This document shows, piece by piece, positions 9,903 through 18,056 of a stretch of 22,045 bases of DNA (positions are counted from its first letter, which is position 1; every line of letters starts with the position of its first letter). The notes under the pieces are model-generated. The model ran no database searches, was not told the origin of the DNA, and saw only the letters and a list, made by a program, of their open reading frames with translations. Both the position numbers and the translations under genes were made by a program. Source of the stretch: Irineochytrium annulatum (Eukaryota; Chytridiomycota; Chytridiomycetes; Chytridiales; Chytridiaceae); assembly GCA_027600665.1 (NCBI GenBank), contig JADGJL010000413.1:1-22045 (forward strand), in the 5' to 3' direction.

Positions 9903-10270
9903 AGGTGCCACGTTGCTCGTCAATAATGCACCAATCTGTTTCTAGAATTGTGTTTTGCTTTTTGGTCGTCCTTGTGTCAATAATTTCTGCTCCTCTCTCG
10001 TCCTTTTATATTTAATGTCCCTCCTTTGCCGTTCTGCCGACATGCACAGCCTCGTTTGAACTGAGCTTAATTTTGATATTTATTCGACATCTGAAAATTT
10101 AACGAAGAAAACCAAGCACTCTTCATTCGGAAATCATTCTTTTTCACGCTGCTGATTGAGAAAAGTATCAAGGCTTACACAATATATTGACTTGATTTCA
10201 ATAAGACGGGTGGCTTGCGGACAAGTGGAATGGACAACGACACGACGTTGACAGATTGTTTTCTTTGAAG
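9903..10270. other. Intergenic region between the RRM gene and the TRMT2A-like gene
   Basis: 368 bp holding the 3' UTR of the RRM gene and the promoter and 5' UTR of the methyltransferase gene, both on the plus strand. AT-rich between about 10060 and 10200, with a TATA-like AATATATTG near 10180, some 90 bp before the next ATG. No clear AATAAA, RNA gene or repeat seen. Confidence 0.45.
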
Positions 10271-12732
10271 ATGGACGTCGATAACAACAAGCGTCCTCTC
10301 GAGGACCTGGACGACGAAGACGTCGACTCAAAGCGTCTCAAAGGCGATGACGACGGTGACGATCATCCGGAGGCTGCAGCAAAAAACGACGAGCGCAAGA
10401 AGTTCTCGCTCAAGCTTGTTAATCTGCCCAAGAACACGAGCGACAAAGACGTCAAGAAGGCTCTGCCGGATGGCTTAGGCTATAGAAAGCTCAAGAAAGT
10501 CTTCAAGCACAGCTACGCGACGCTCGACTTCACCGTGAGCACAACCCTAAATCGTTATGAACATCGCATGTGCCAGTCACTAACGCGCGTCTTCGGTGGC
10601 AGTCGGAGGAGGAACGCGCGGCGGCGGTAGAGAAGCTAAAGGACCTGACGATCGGGAAGGCCGCCGCGTCAGTTAAGATCGAACTTCTCGACCACTCCCC
10701 CGACGCGCCGGCGATTCCGGTCGCGAGGCCGAAGGACCCGAACGACACGAGGACGCCGGAGGAGCAGATCAAGGATCAAGTGACGCCGCTTTGGAGGTGT
10801 GAACGTTGTTTGGTGTTCCCATTGGCGAGGTGTTCATCGAATGTTGCCTCTACACAGGATGCCGTACGAGGAGCAGCTGAGGGAGAAAACGATTGAATTC
10901 AAGCAGCAGTTTGGGAACTTCAAGACGAAACTTCTTGGATTTCTGACAAATAAGGACCTCACGGCTGAGAAAAAAGCCCATTTGGATTGGCTGAAGAATA
11001 AGTGTGTATGAGCAGCCACTTGCTTGCTACGCGAGCCAGCATTTTTTTCTAATCGGCTGCTCTGTTTGAAATCTTAGCGGTAAAGGGAACCCTATCTGCA
11101 GGGTTGAAAACGCGCTCCCATCACCGATCCTCGCAAAGTACCGGAATAAGTGCGAGTTCTCCTTTGGGGAGGACCAGGAAGGGAGGCGCACGATTGGATT
11201 TATGCTGGGCCTTTTTAAGGACGGGATCGTCACAGTTCTGGTATTTAATTTGGGAATGCTTGTCATTTGAGCCTGGCACTGATCATTCTTCGTCATCACA
11301 GCCACCGTACGCCTGCGACCTTGCCTCTGACAGCGCTTGCTCCGTCGTCAAAGAGATGGAGGTAATAAGTCTGCGCCACTCAGGAAATTTTAAACACTGA
11401 TTTGCGTCATCGTCTCAGGCGCATTTAAGAAAATCCGCTTACTCCATCTACGATCGGGTGAAGCGCACAGGCTTCTGGCGCCTCATGCAAGTCCGGACGC
11501 ACGAGACTGGGGAGATCATGGTCCTGATTCAGGTTTCGCCGACGGAGTTGTCGGCGGAGGACATGAAGGCCGAGAAGGAGGGAGTGAAACGTCTGTTTGA
11601 GGACGCACGGAAGGCCGGCCGGGTGGACGTAACAACCGTCCTTTGGCAGGAGGCGGACAATGTTCATAACGGGATGCTTGGCACGCCGCCAGAGGTGCTT
11701 TTTGGTCCTGGTTACGTCCACGAGGAGCTTCTTGGGCTCAGGTGAGATTATTTTGCCCCCCGTTATTAAAGTTATGCTGAGATATGCATTCCCTTGGTGC
11801 TAGATTCAGAATCTCCTCGGCGTCCTTCTTCCAAGTCAACACGAAGGCGACGGAGCTGCTGTACTCGCGCGTCCGTGAATGGTGTGCACTCGAGACCCTT
11901 ACGCTCCCAACTGTCACGGATGCCACTGCCGAGGAATCGAAAGACGCAGCACCAGCTCCTACGGCTTCTACAACAACTACGGAACCGGCAGCGACGGCGG
12001 CGCCGGCCTCACCACCCGGCATCGTCCTGCTTGACCTCTGCTGCGGCACGGGCACGATCGGCATTACGATGGCGTCCTCCGTGAAGCTCGTGGTCGGAGT
12101 CGATATTGTCGAGCAGGCCATCGAGGATGCGCGCGCGAACGCGGCTGCGAATGGCGTCTCGAACTGCGTATACGTCGCCGGGAAGATCGAGGACGTCATC
12201 AAGGATATCGTCAAGGACCACGTGCGACCCGGGGATGTCGCCGTCGCGGTTCTAGACCCGCCGAGAAACGGCGTGAGCTCGAAGGTGATTCAGGCCGTCA
12301 GAGCTTGCGAGGCGATCCAGAGGGTTATTTACGTCAGCTGCGACTTTAAGCAGGCGTTTAGCAATGTTATCGAGTAAGTATGATGAGTAAGCGGCGTTCT
12401 GTGATTGCTTTGCTGATGTCTCCTTTTCTTTCTCGTTCAGTCTTTGCCGGCCGCCGACGAACAAGCACCGCGGCACACCTTTTCGACCGGCGCGCGCCGT
12501 ACCAGTGGACCTCTTTCCTAACTCGAAACCGTGCGAGCTCTTGATGGAGTATCGGAGACACCCGGATCCATTTTTTGAGATGCTGGCCGCGGAGGGGTCT
12601 AATCGGAAGAAGCGGGCGACAGCGGACGGAATGGAGAAGACGGGCGAAGCGGGGGAGACAGGCGAGTGGGTTTTGGTTCAAAAGGAGGACGCGAACGGCG
12701 ACGGAAAGGCCGATAATGTAGTAATAACATAG
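10271..12732 (+). CDS. TRMT2A: tRNA (uracil-5-)-methyltransferase, TRMT2A-like, 669 aa
   Basis: Predicted SAM-dependent enzyme making m5U54 (ribothymidine) in the tRNA T-loop. Exons: 10271-10534, 10603-10796, 10858-11001, 11078-11240, 11302-11361, 11419-11741, 11804-12373 and 12441-12732; introns 57-76 nt; total 2010 nt, stop TAG. The acidic N-terminus precedes an RRM-like domain (about residues 44-120, spanning the first intron), as in animal TRMT2A. Then come TPLWRMPYEEQL, the CRVENALPSPILAKYRNKCEFSFG signature and FFQVN (Q393). The Rossmann core has SAM motif I DLCCGTGTIG (460-469), LDPPRNG (533-539), catalytic nucleophile C562 in YVSC, and E605 in PCELL as the likely general base. An Ala/Pro/Thr-rich insert of about 35 residues (419-454) precedes motif I. 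The C-terminal 55 residues are charged and non-conserved. ATG 10271 is the first ATG; the frame upstream has only TTG. The name follows the RRM-plus-RumA-like architecture; a yeast Trm2-type role is equally compatible. Confidence 0.93.
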
Positions 12733-12840
12733 GTGTCGTGCAAGGGAATTTGACTCATATTGGCACGATATTGAATTGCAGACGCAACGTTGTTAGTTTT
12801 GCCTTGTTCTACATAGACTACCAACCAAAATGATCATTTA
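12730..12840 (+). repeat. Direct repeat copy A, overlapping the TRMT2A stop codon
   Basis: About 111 bp, roughly three-quarters identical by eye to 14173-14284 in the same orientation. Shared blocks in order: TAGGTGT, GGGAATTTGA-like, TTGGC.CGA, ATT.AATT.CAGACGC, TTTGCCTTGTTCTA, and CCAAAATGATCA at the end. The copy starts at the TRMT2A TAG and ends in an ATG (12830-12832) that opens a 41-codon frame to TAA at 12953-12955. Copy B has the same layout. Confidence 0.75.
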
Positions 12841-12955
12841 TAATGCGACAAGGAGAGCCGAATTTTGTGACCTTCCTGGTGATTTCCTCATGTGCCTTAA
12901 ATTTGCAGACGAGCGATTAAAGAGGCTGATGTCATTTAGGCAATCCTTAGTGTAA
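12830..12955 (+). CDS. Short ORF opened by the ATG of repeat A (41 aa), doubtful
   Basis: Begins MIIYNATRRAEFCDLPGDFL and reads 41 codons. It starts at the ATG shared by both direct repeats. It cannot simply splice into the nuclease-like ORF, because that frame has TGA at 13062-13064 immediately before its ATG. It could be a gene remnant, an upstream ORF on the same transcript, or chance. No family recognised. Confidence 0.2.
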   Translation: MIIYNATRRAEFCDLPGDFLMCLKFADERLKRLMSFRQSLV

Positions 12956-13067
12956 ACGATAGGACACGCTTATGTGATGTGCAACATTCTCCCACAACGA
13001 CTTCCGTCACCTCAATCTGATGTTGAATTAGGGCCATTCGGAAGTGGAAGGCCACAACATCTGACTC

Positions 13068-13970
13068 ATGTACACACCGGCACAAGATAACGTGCCGCAG
13101 ACGGTGATGCCGTTGCCGGGACACAAATGGGATCTCGCCTACATGCACATGCTGGGCATATACATCCACGACGTCGCCGACATATCCACACTGTATGGAG
13201 TGTCGCGACCATCTGCCTTCAAACACCAAACAGAGGTTGACCTGCTTCGCACCCTGGATCTGTCCAGCAAGACAAAGATACAAGTGGCCTATGCACAGTG
13301 CAAGGAGATGGACTCGCGCGCGGCCACCAGGGTGTCTGATGTTGTGAAGCCGCTGCTGACGTGTCTGTACTTCAAGTCTGACCGGGAGACGTCAGTGGTC
13401 GATCTTGCGAAGGCCGTGATCAGGATGATTGGAATCAGCGACGGTGTCGACGTCATCATCAGCGGCCGTGCAAAGCTGGATCTCGGCATCGCTGGCTCGG
13501 ACACGCAGGCCAGTCCCGACATCCTGGTGGAGTACGGCACGAAGTCAATCATCCTTGTGACGCAGGAGGACAAACGCGTAGACGAGACAGTGCGCACCCC
13601 ACCAGAGGGACACTTGGTCGCAGGAATCGTTGCTTCTTACCGAGCCAATTGCGGAGCCACCCAACGCAGTAATCAGACCATCTACGGCATCATCACGAGG
13701 GGCTTTCATAGCATGTTCTATCGATGCGATATGACCAAGGATGCGTACGACAGCATTATGTTCGGGTACAAATCTGCCACCGAGGTCCTGAAGATATATC
13801 GCTATGTGGATGGTGAATATCCTGACCCCGCGTACGGCATTGACGCGCAGCAGCGGATGAACTTGCTGGAGTGCTACGAGTGTCTTCGGCTCGCACTCGA
13901 GCGACTCAAGCTGGAGCTTGACACGCCAGCGATCAGTAACGCGTTTTTGCGCGCCAACACCATCCTGTGA
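13068..13970 (+). CDS. Intronless PD-(D/E)XK nuclease-like protein, 300 aa
   Basis: Function inferred from motifs only. A single uninterrupted frame runs from ATG 13068 to TGA 13970, whereas the neighbouring genes have two to seven introns. The N-terminal 85 residues are not recognised. Residues about 86-215 match a restriction-endonuclease fold core: a helix rich in acidic residues, strand DVIIS, then SPDILV with P150-D151, strand IILVTQEDK with E167 and K169 as an E-x-K, a helix HLVAGIVASYRANCG, and a final strand-hairpin TIYGIITRGFHSMFY. This order (D, E-x-K, helix, strand with Gly) is the classic arrangement. Similar domains are known in eukaryotic Crinkler/CR-type effectors and in selfish elements; that family assignment is inference, and no Crinkler LFLAK-type header is visible. 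A stop directly before the ATG fixes the start. It lies between direct repeats A and B. An alternative is a decayed or domesticated element protein. Confidence 0.75.
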   Translation: MYTPAQDNVPQTVMPLPGHKWDLAYMHMLGIYIHDVADISTLYGVSRPSAFKHQTEVDLLRTLDLSSKTKIQVAYAQCKEMDSRAATRVSDVVKPLLTCLYFKSDRETSVVDLAKAVIRMIGISDGVDVIISGRAKLDLGIAGSDTQASPDILVEYGTKSIILVTQEDKRVDETVRTPPEGHLVAGIVASYRANCGATQRSNQTIYGIITRGFHSMFYRCDMTKDAYDSIMFGYKSATEVLKIYRYVDGEYPDPAYGIDAQQRMNLLECYECLRLALERLKLELDTPAISNAFLRANTIL

Positions 13971-14172
13971 TTCCCACGCATCTGAACAAACCCGTCGTCC
14001 CGCAGCGAACTTATCAAGGAAGAGTGTGTGAGACAAGAGTATCAGCGTTGCAATTTCACTGAGGCGCCAAGTGGTGTTGTGGACGGCCATCGGGCTGAGG
14101 CGCGCGAGAGGGACATATGGGATATTGCCAAACTACCGATGCAGCTCCTCTAAGAAGTGAAAATGTCCTGCT
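13971..14172. other. Gap between the nuclease-like ORF and repeat B
   Basis: About 200 bp with no supported ORF or RNA gene and no clear AATAAA after the stop codon. It presumably contains the 3' UTR of the nuclease-like gene. Confidence 0.4.
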
Positions 14173-14284
14173 TAGGTGTTATGTGGGAATTTTGATTCTA
14201 AGTTGGCCCGAGTATTAAATTACAGACGCGAGGTTGTTCCATTTGCCTTGTTCTAGATAAATACCAATCCAAAATGATCAATTT
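14173..14284 (+). repeat. Direct repeat copy B
   Basis: About 112 bp and the diverged partner of 12730-12840, 1,443 bp downstream in the same orientation. It keeps TAGGTGT, TTGGCCCGA, TTACAGACGC, TTGCCTTGTTCTA and CCAAAATGATCA in the same order with small indels. It also ends in an ATG (14274-14276), opening a 46-codon frame (MINFDDISPAAFRRLVALST...) to TAA at 14412-14414. Confidence 0.75.
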
Positions 14285-14629
14285 TGATGATATTTCCCCA
14301 GCGGCATTCCGCCGTTTGGTGGCGCTATCAACGCCCTGTACCATGTATGCTTCCCGAGCGGCGCTGGCGACAGCTCGGCAACGCGAACGGAAGGCGAGTT
14401 GCACGCCAGCGTAAACTCAGCGAGAGGGAGTACCGCGTGGTTGCTCGAACGACACGGGAGAGACATGTATAGGCCGACATGCACCTCGTCTACAACGGTG
14501 GCCATTGCGCAGGAGCAGAGGCTGCGGCATGAGGAGGAGAAGGCTCGCGTGAGCGCACAAAAAGCGCGCCTAGCTATTTCGAGAAGAACAGGGCTGCGAT
14601 CCGAGTTTAACGCGAGCCGAGGCTGAGGC
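14274..14629 (+). pseudogene. Possible broken or unresolved ORF downstream of repeat B
   Basis: Two plus-strand frames look weakly coding. One is the 46-aa frame from the repeat-B ATG. The other is a longer open frame at about 14285-14626 (reading FPSGIPPFGGAINALYHV and ending in a charged helical stretch, LRHEEEKARVSAQKARL), which has no ATG until 14465. A GTAAAC donor at 14411 with an AG near 14458 would join them in frame, but the branch site is poor. It could equally be a frameshifted remnant of a gene once driven by the repeat-B leader. No family recognised. Confidence 0.25.
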
Positions 14630-14997
14630 CATAGTCGAGAATTCGTGTTGTTGAACTAATGTGTTATTATGTAATTGTCTGTATTCCTTCTTACATATTT
14701 AATATGCAACACTACAGACCCTCTTTGCCTAGTTCTACTCCTTACATCACCGGCGTTCTCGTAACCTTGACGGCTCATGAAATTCAATAAGTTATCTCGT
14801 GCTTCACGCCGCTTGTAGCAGGAAGGGCGGTGAAGGGTGAAATCAGGCCCCGAAGATCGGGGCGCGATGATTGCGCGGCGTTTTTTGTAGGACGGGAATA
14901 AAGTAAATGATGTCAAGATAATGATGGTCAGCGAAGACTTCGACAGCAAAAAGAGGACACTTCCATCGTCCAACACAAGGTGAACAAGCACGAAAAG
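14630..14997. other. AT-rich intergenic region and prefoldin 1 promoter
   Basis: About 370 bp. The first part (14650-14740) is AT-rich and may hold transcript ends. The part just before 14998 should hold the prefoldin 1 promoter and 5' UTR. An open frame on the minus strand across this stretch shows no conserved pattern. A block near 14714-14743 faintly recalls the core of repeats A and B but is too short to call. Confidence 0.4.
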
Positions 14998-15489
14998 ATG
15001 TCAATTTCGGACGAAGCACTCAAGCGAGTACGTATTGAGACGCTCCCATTCCCGTGTCGACACCACCTTAATCGCCATTCTTGCAGGCTTTCATTGAGAC
15101 GCAGGTGAAGCTCCAAACGACGACCCGCCAGCTTTCGGCTATCCGGGCGCAGGTCGGTGGGAAGGAGCGCGAGCGGAGGGTTCTGGAGCTGACCGCGAAG
15201 GAGCTGAAGAGCTTACCCGCGGGGACGGTCAGTTACAAGGCTGTTGGGAAGGCGTGAGTATTTATTAATTTGTTGTTTGCGAACTATTGTTGGAGGTATT
15301 TTGCTGATGTCTGCATGCTCGAATAGGTTCATGAAGGAAGACCTGGCGGTACTCGTGAAGGGGATCGAGGGGAAGGGTGTGGACGCGGGCAAGGAGGTCA
15401 CAGCGTTGGAAAGGGCGAGCAAGAAGCTAGAGAGTGAGGCGAACGATGCGGAGCGGGGGTTGCGCGAGATCTTGGGGAGGAGGTCGTGA
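14998..15489 (+). CDS. PFDN1: Prefoldin subunit 1, 119 aa
   Basis: A beta-type subunit of the hexameric cytosolic prefoldin chaperone, which hands nascent actin and tubulin to the chaperonin CCT. Exons: 14998-15027 (only 10 codons), 15087-15253 and 15327-15489; introns 59 and 73 nt; stop TGA. The protein has the subunit layout: an N-terminal helix (SDEALKRAFIETQVKLQTTT), a central beta hairpin region (LPAGTVSYKAVGKAFMKED, residues about 53-71), then a C-terminal helix ending at the stop. Heptad-like spacing suits the antiparallel coiled coil. Its length is close to the human (122 aa) and yeast proteins. The tiny first exon is needed because the helix continues across the intron. Convergent with TFIIF-beta. 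Confidence 0.93.
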
Positions 15490-15825
15490 GTAGGATGGCA
15501 AAAGAACAGCAGAAGGCCATTCACGTGCTGCTGCAAAAAGGCTGACGTTTGGGTACATGGCGCTGTGAGACCTTGTCGTGCTAAGAGTTGGTGTCGAATG
15601 CGATTGTACTTTATTTGCGATGTATTTTATCTGTGTCAAAGCAATATATGTATGGAATAAACGTGCATGGCGAAGGCGAAGTATGACAACTTTGAATACT
15701 TGTGCTAAGCAATTGAGAAACCCGACGACCTAATGGGGATGAAGTAGGTAGTGCGACCTCCGCCCTATCACAACCCAATTGAAACCTTCATACACAATAA
15801 CGGACGACCCTCCTGCCAGCAAGTC
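15490..15825. other. Convergent intergenic region, PFDN1 / TFIIF-beta
   Basis: 336 bp holding the two facing 3' UTRs. Plus-strand AATAAA lies at 15656-15661 for PFDN1; minus-strand AATAAA (15615-15610) could serve TFIIF-beta. The two transcripts would then overlap by about 50-70 nt. No other feature seen. Confidence 0.5.
15656..15661 (+). terminator. Candidate polyadenylation signal of PFDN1
   Basis: AATAAA about 170 nt past the PFDN1 stop codon, in an AT-rich context. Hexamer evidence only. Confidence 0.5.
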
Positions 15826-17114
15826 CTACTCCAAGTCATCCAAATCGTCATCGTCATCATCCATCTCTTCCTCGTTCTTCACCCCGCTCCCACTCGCACT
15901 CGCCGCCGCCGCCGCATCCTCGGCTTTCGCGGCCACATACTCAGGTTTCAACGAGTAAAACCCATTGTACGTGCCCTTCGTGTGCTGAATGCAGATCTTC
16001 TTCACGACCTCCTTCAAGTACATCTGCGGCTGATTCGTCTTGTCCTGCAACGTCTTGAAGCTGTTGTACTCGACCTCGCGGAAGAGCTCGAATAGGAGGT
16101 TGATTAGATCGGGCTCGGCCATGCGCTCGCGCTTGTCGAGGGACTTTTTCGGTGCCTAGTTGACAAGCGAAATACATCAAATCTTTCGTGGCCCGTACGC
16201 CCAGGAATGAGGCATTACATACCACCCCGAAGATGCCCTTATCTCCCGCACCGGCCGCGACGTTGGACGAACCCGCCGCCATGATCTTCTTCCCCATCTT
16301 CTCATCAATCCTCTGCACGACCTTCTTCCTTGCCGTCTCCGCGTTCGCCCTCCTCTTCATCACGTCCCTGTAATCTTGGTCGATGACAGCGCTCAGCGTG
16401 CCCTCGTGAACGATCTTCCCGGAGACCTCGCGCGCCCGTCCCTCGGAATCCTCGCCAAAGACGTAGGTGGATTGCTGAGGTCCTGTGGGCGCTTTGGAGG
16501 ACGGGTTGACGGAGGGCGTGGAGGGGGAGTGGATGAAGTTGAGGTTGAACTTTTTGGGAAGCTTTTCGGACCAGTGGGCGTTCGGGGGTAGGTGGAGAGA
16601 TACTTTGGGGTTGGAATGCGCGGGAGGTTGTCTGATAATGTTGAGAAACAGGTGAGAATCGAGCCGTTGGATATAAAAATTAATGCAAGTAAGTAGAGGT
16701 AAGATATTTATTGCGGAGCCCTCGCCCGTTTTAACAAATCCAATACACCAATTTCTTCAATGTCCACAGCCTCCGCTATTCCCATTCACTCGCCCCAACA
16801 TATCCCACGCGTCTACTACTTTCCTTACTTGAGAATAATTACCTGGACGAAGTACCCGGCTGGTTCTGCACCTTCGGCTGCGAGTAGACTCTCAGCCTGC
16901 CCAACTCCACTCCCTCCTTCTCGATCCCGGCCCAGGCCTTCGCGACGAAATCTGGCACTTTCACGAGCCAGACGTTTGTCTTCGCGCGCTTCGTGTCCAA
17001 AAAGATCTCGTTCCCATTTTCGTCCACGTTCGATGGCCGCTTCAAGCGGGCGTGCGCGGCCTCGTCGAGGTCGTCGGCTCGCGGGCCGCGCTCGCGGTCG
17101 TCGTCGTCGTCCAT
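15826..17114 (-). CDS. Transcription initiation factor IIF beta subunit, 336 aa
   Basis: The RAP30/Tfg2-type subunit of TFIIF, which binds RNA polymerase II and helps recruit it to promoters. Exons on the minus strand: 17114-16843, 16631-16223 and 16155-15826; introns 211 and 67 nt; stop TAG. The N-terminal dimerisation region carries TNVWLVKVPDFVAKAW (46-61) and LGRLRV (71-76), the usual start of the family. The middle has the conserved Tyr-x-x-Val-Met-Lys-x-R basic region (DYRDVMKRRANAETARKKVV). The C-terminal winged helix lies at about 240-297: EPDLINLLFELFREVEYNSF, then KTLQDKTNQPQMYLKEVVKKI, and the terminal YSLKPEY. It ends in an acidic DDDDDDLDDLE tail. ATG 17114 was chosen; the frame stays open upstream to a TTG at 17159, and a TGTAG there could be the acceptor of a 5' UTR intron. 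The first intron is three times longer than usual here. Confidence 0.93.
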
Positions 17115-17403
17115 TTCAACGTTGAACTTGAAATGGAGTTCGCCTACAATTGACAGCAAAAGTGAACATTACATTGAACGCCTTCCGTAAAAGGTGTAAA
17201 CTTTTCGTTATAATGGAAGTATGTTTGTGAATGGTTTTATTCTGCTCTTGACAGAATTAAGCAGCCGGGTGGGTACTTCTTGCGTTCCACTAACCGGTCC
17301 GTTGTTGTTAAGTTTGTGGATGCAAGAGGAACCGGCACTTCGGCGAGCCAGCCGCATGGCGGGTGAGGCATGGTATACGCTTCCCTCCCGGGAATCTCAG
17401 AGC
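17115..17403. other. Upstream region of TFIIF-beta, no recognised feature
   Basis: About 290 bp. The part next to 17114 is the likely TFIIF-beta promoter or 5' UTR. The rest has short ORFs in several frames without splice logic or family resemblance, and no tRNA cloverleaf. Confidence 0.4.
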
Positions 17404-17823
17404 TTAGGTTCCCAACGCTTTCGAGATCAGCGAGAGCGACGTCCGGGCAACAGGCACGGCCGACAAGCGCCTAGTCCGCCCACCTGTTGGCGTTCGCTCT
17501 CGGGGTGGCCGTCCACTCAATGAAGCCACGCTTGGGCGGCAACGCTGAAGTTGAATCTTATCATCCTCAAACATCTCGTCTTTGCTGGTCGTGTGAGTGC
17601 AACTTCGTGGGGTAGCCTCGCGCACCAACTGGCGTAAAGTGGATATGCGAGCATTAAGCCCTTCCACCGTACCTTCACCGAGACTATCTATATTTTCCAG
17701 GAGTGGCTCTGCCAGAATAAAATATCGAAATTCTGAGGGCTTACCACCGAATGTCAGGGAAACAGCAGGTCTTGATATTATAATACTATAAACGGTGCTT
17801 GTGTACGTTGATGCCGAGATCAT
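17404..17823 (-). CDS. Small orphan ORF, 139 aa, uncertain
   Basis: Starts at ATG 17823, stops at TAA 17404. No family recognised. The middle (GEGTVEGLNARISTLRQLVREATP) reads like a helix; the C-terminal third is Arg/Ser/Pro/Thr-rich. A 36-nt segment within it has GTAAGC and CAG ends, so the frame is kept whether or not it is removed. Codon usage is less GC-rich at third positions than in the neighbouring genes. The gap between 17115 and 18056 otherwise contains nothing I recognise, so this ORF may be real, but chance is possible. Confidence 0.4.
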   Translation of the reverse strand: MISASTYTSTVYSIIISRPAVSLTFGGKPSEFRYFILAEPLLENIDSLGEGTVEGLNARISTLRQLVREATPRSCTHTTSKDEMFEDDKIQLQRCRPSVASLSGRPPRERTPTGGRTRRLSAVPVARTSLSLISKALGT

Positions 17824-18056
17824 GATTACCTAAGTTCTCGCGATATTTCTCGATATTTGTTTTTCATTTTGATCCTAGGGCTCCGGGTCATGTGCCACAG
17901 GGAGGGCGTGTGCGACCATCTACAACCTGTGCAGGAAGTGCACCACGGGGACCACCAAGACATCCAGGCCTCGCATTCCCACCAGCGTTACCTTCACCAC
18001 CACCCCTGATCGCCGGAGCGACATCGGCGTCGACATCTGAGGTCCCTGGCCGCTTG

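Noticed and set aside
14701..14745. Possible third copy of the direct repeat core
   Set aside because: It shares only an ACAGAC...TTTGCCT.GTTCTA-like pattern of about 25 bases with indels; too weak by eye without an alignment score.
15941..16363. 140-codon minus-strand ORF across the second TFIIF-beta intron
   Set aside because: It reads correct exon 2 sequence, then runs through the intron into a wrong frame of exon 3; splicing 16222-16156 restores the family sequence.
17221..17403. Possible tRNA or other small RNA gene
   Set aside because: No cloverleaf, no A/B box pair and no CCA-proximal stem could be folded by eye.
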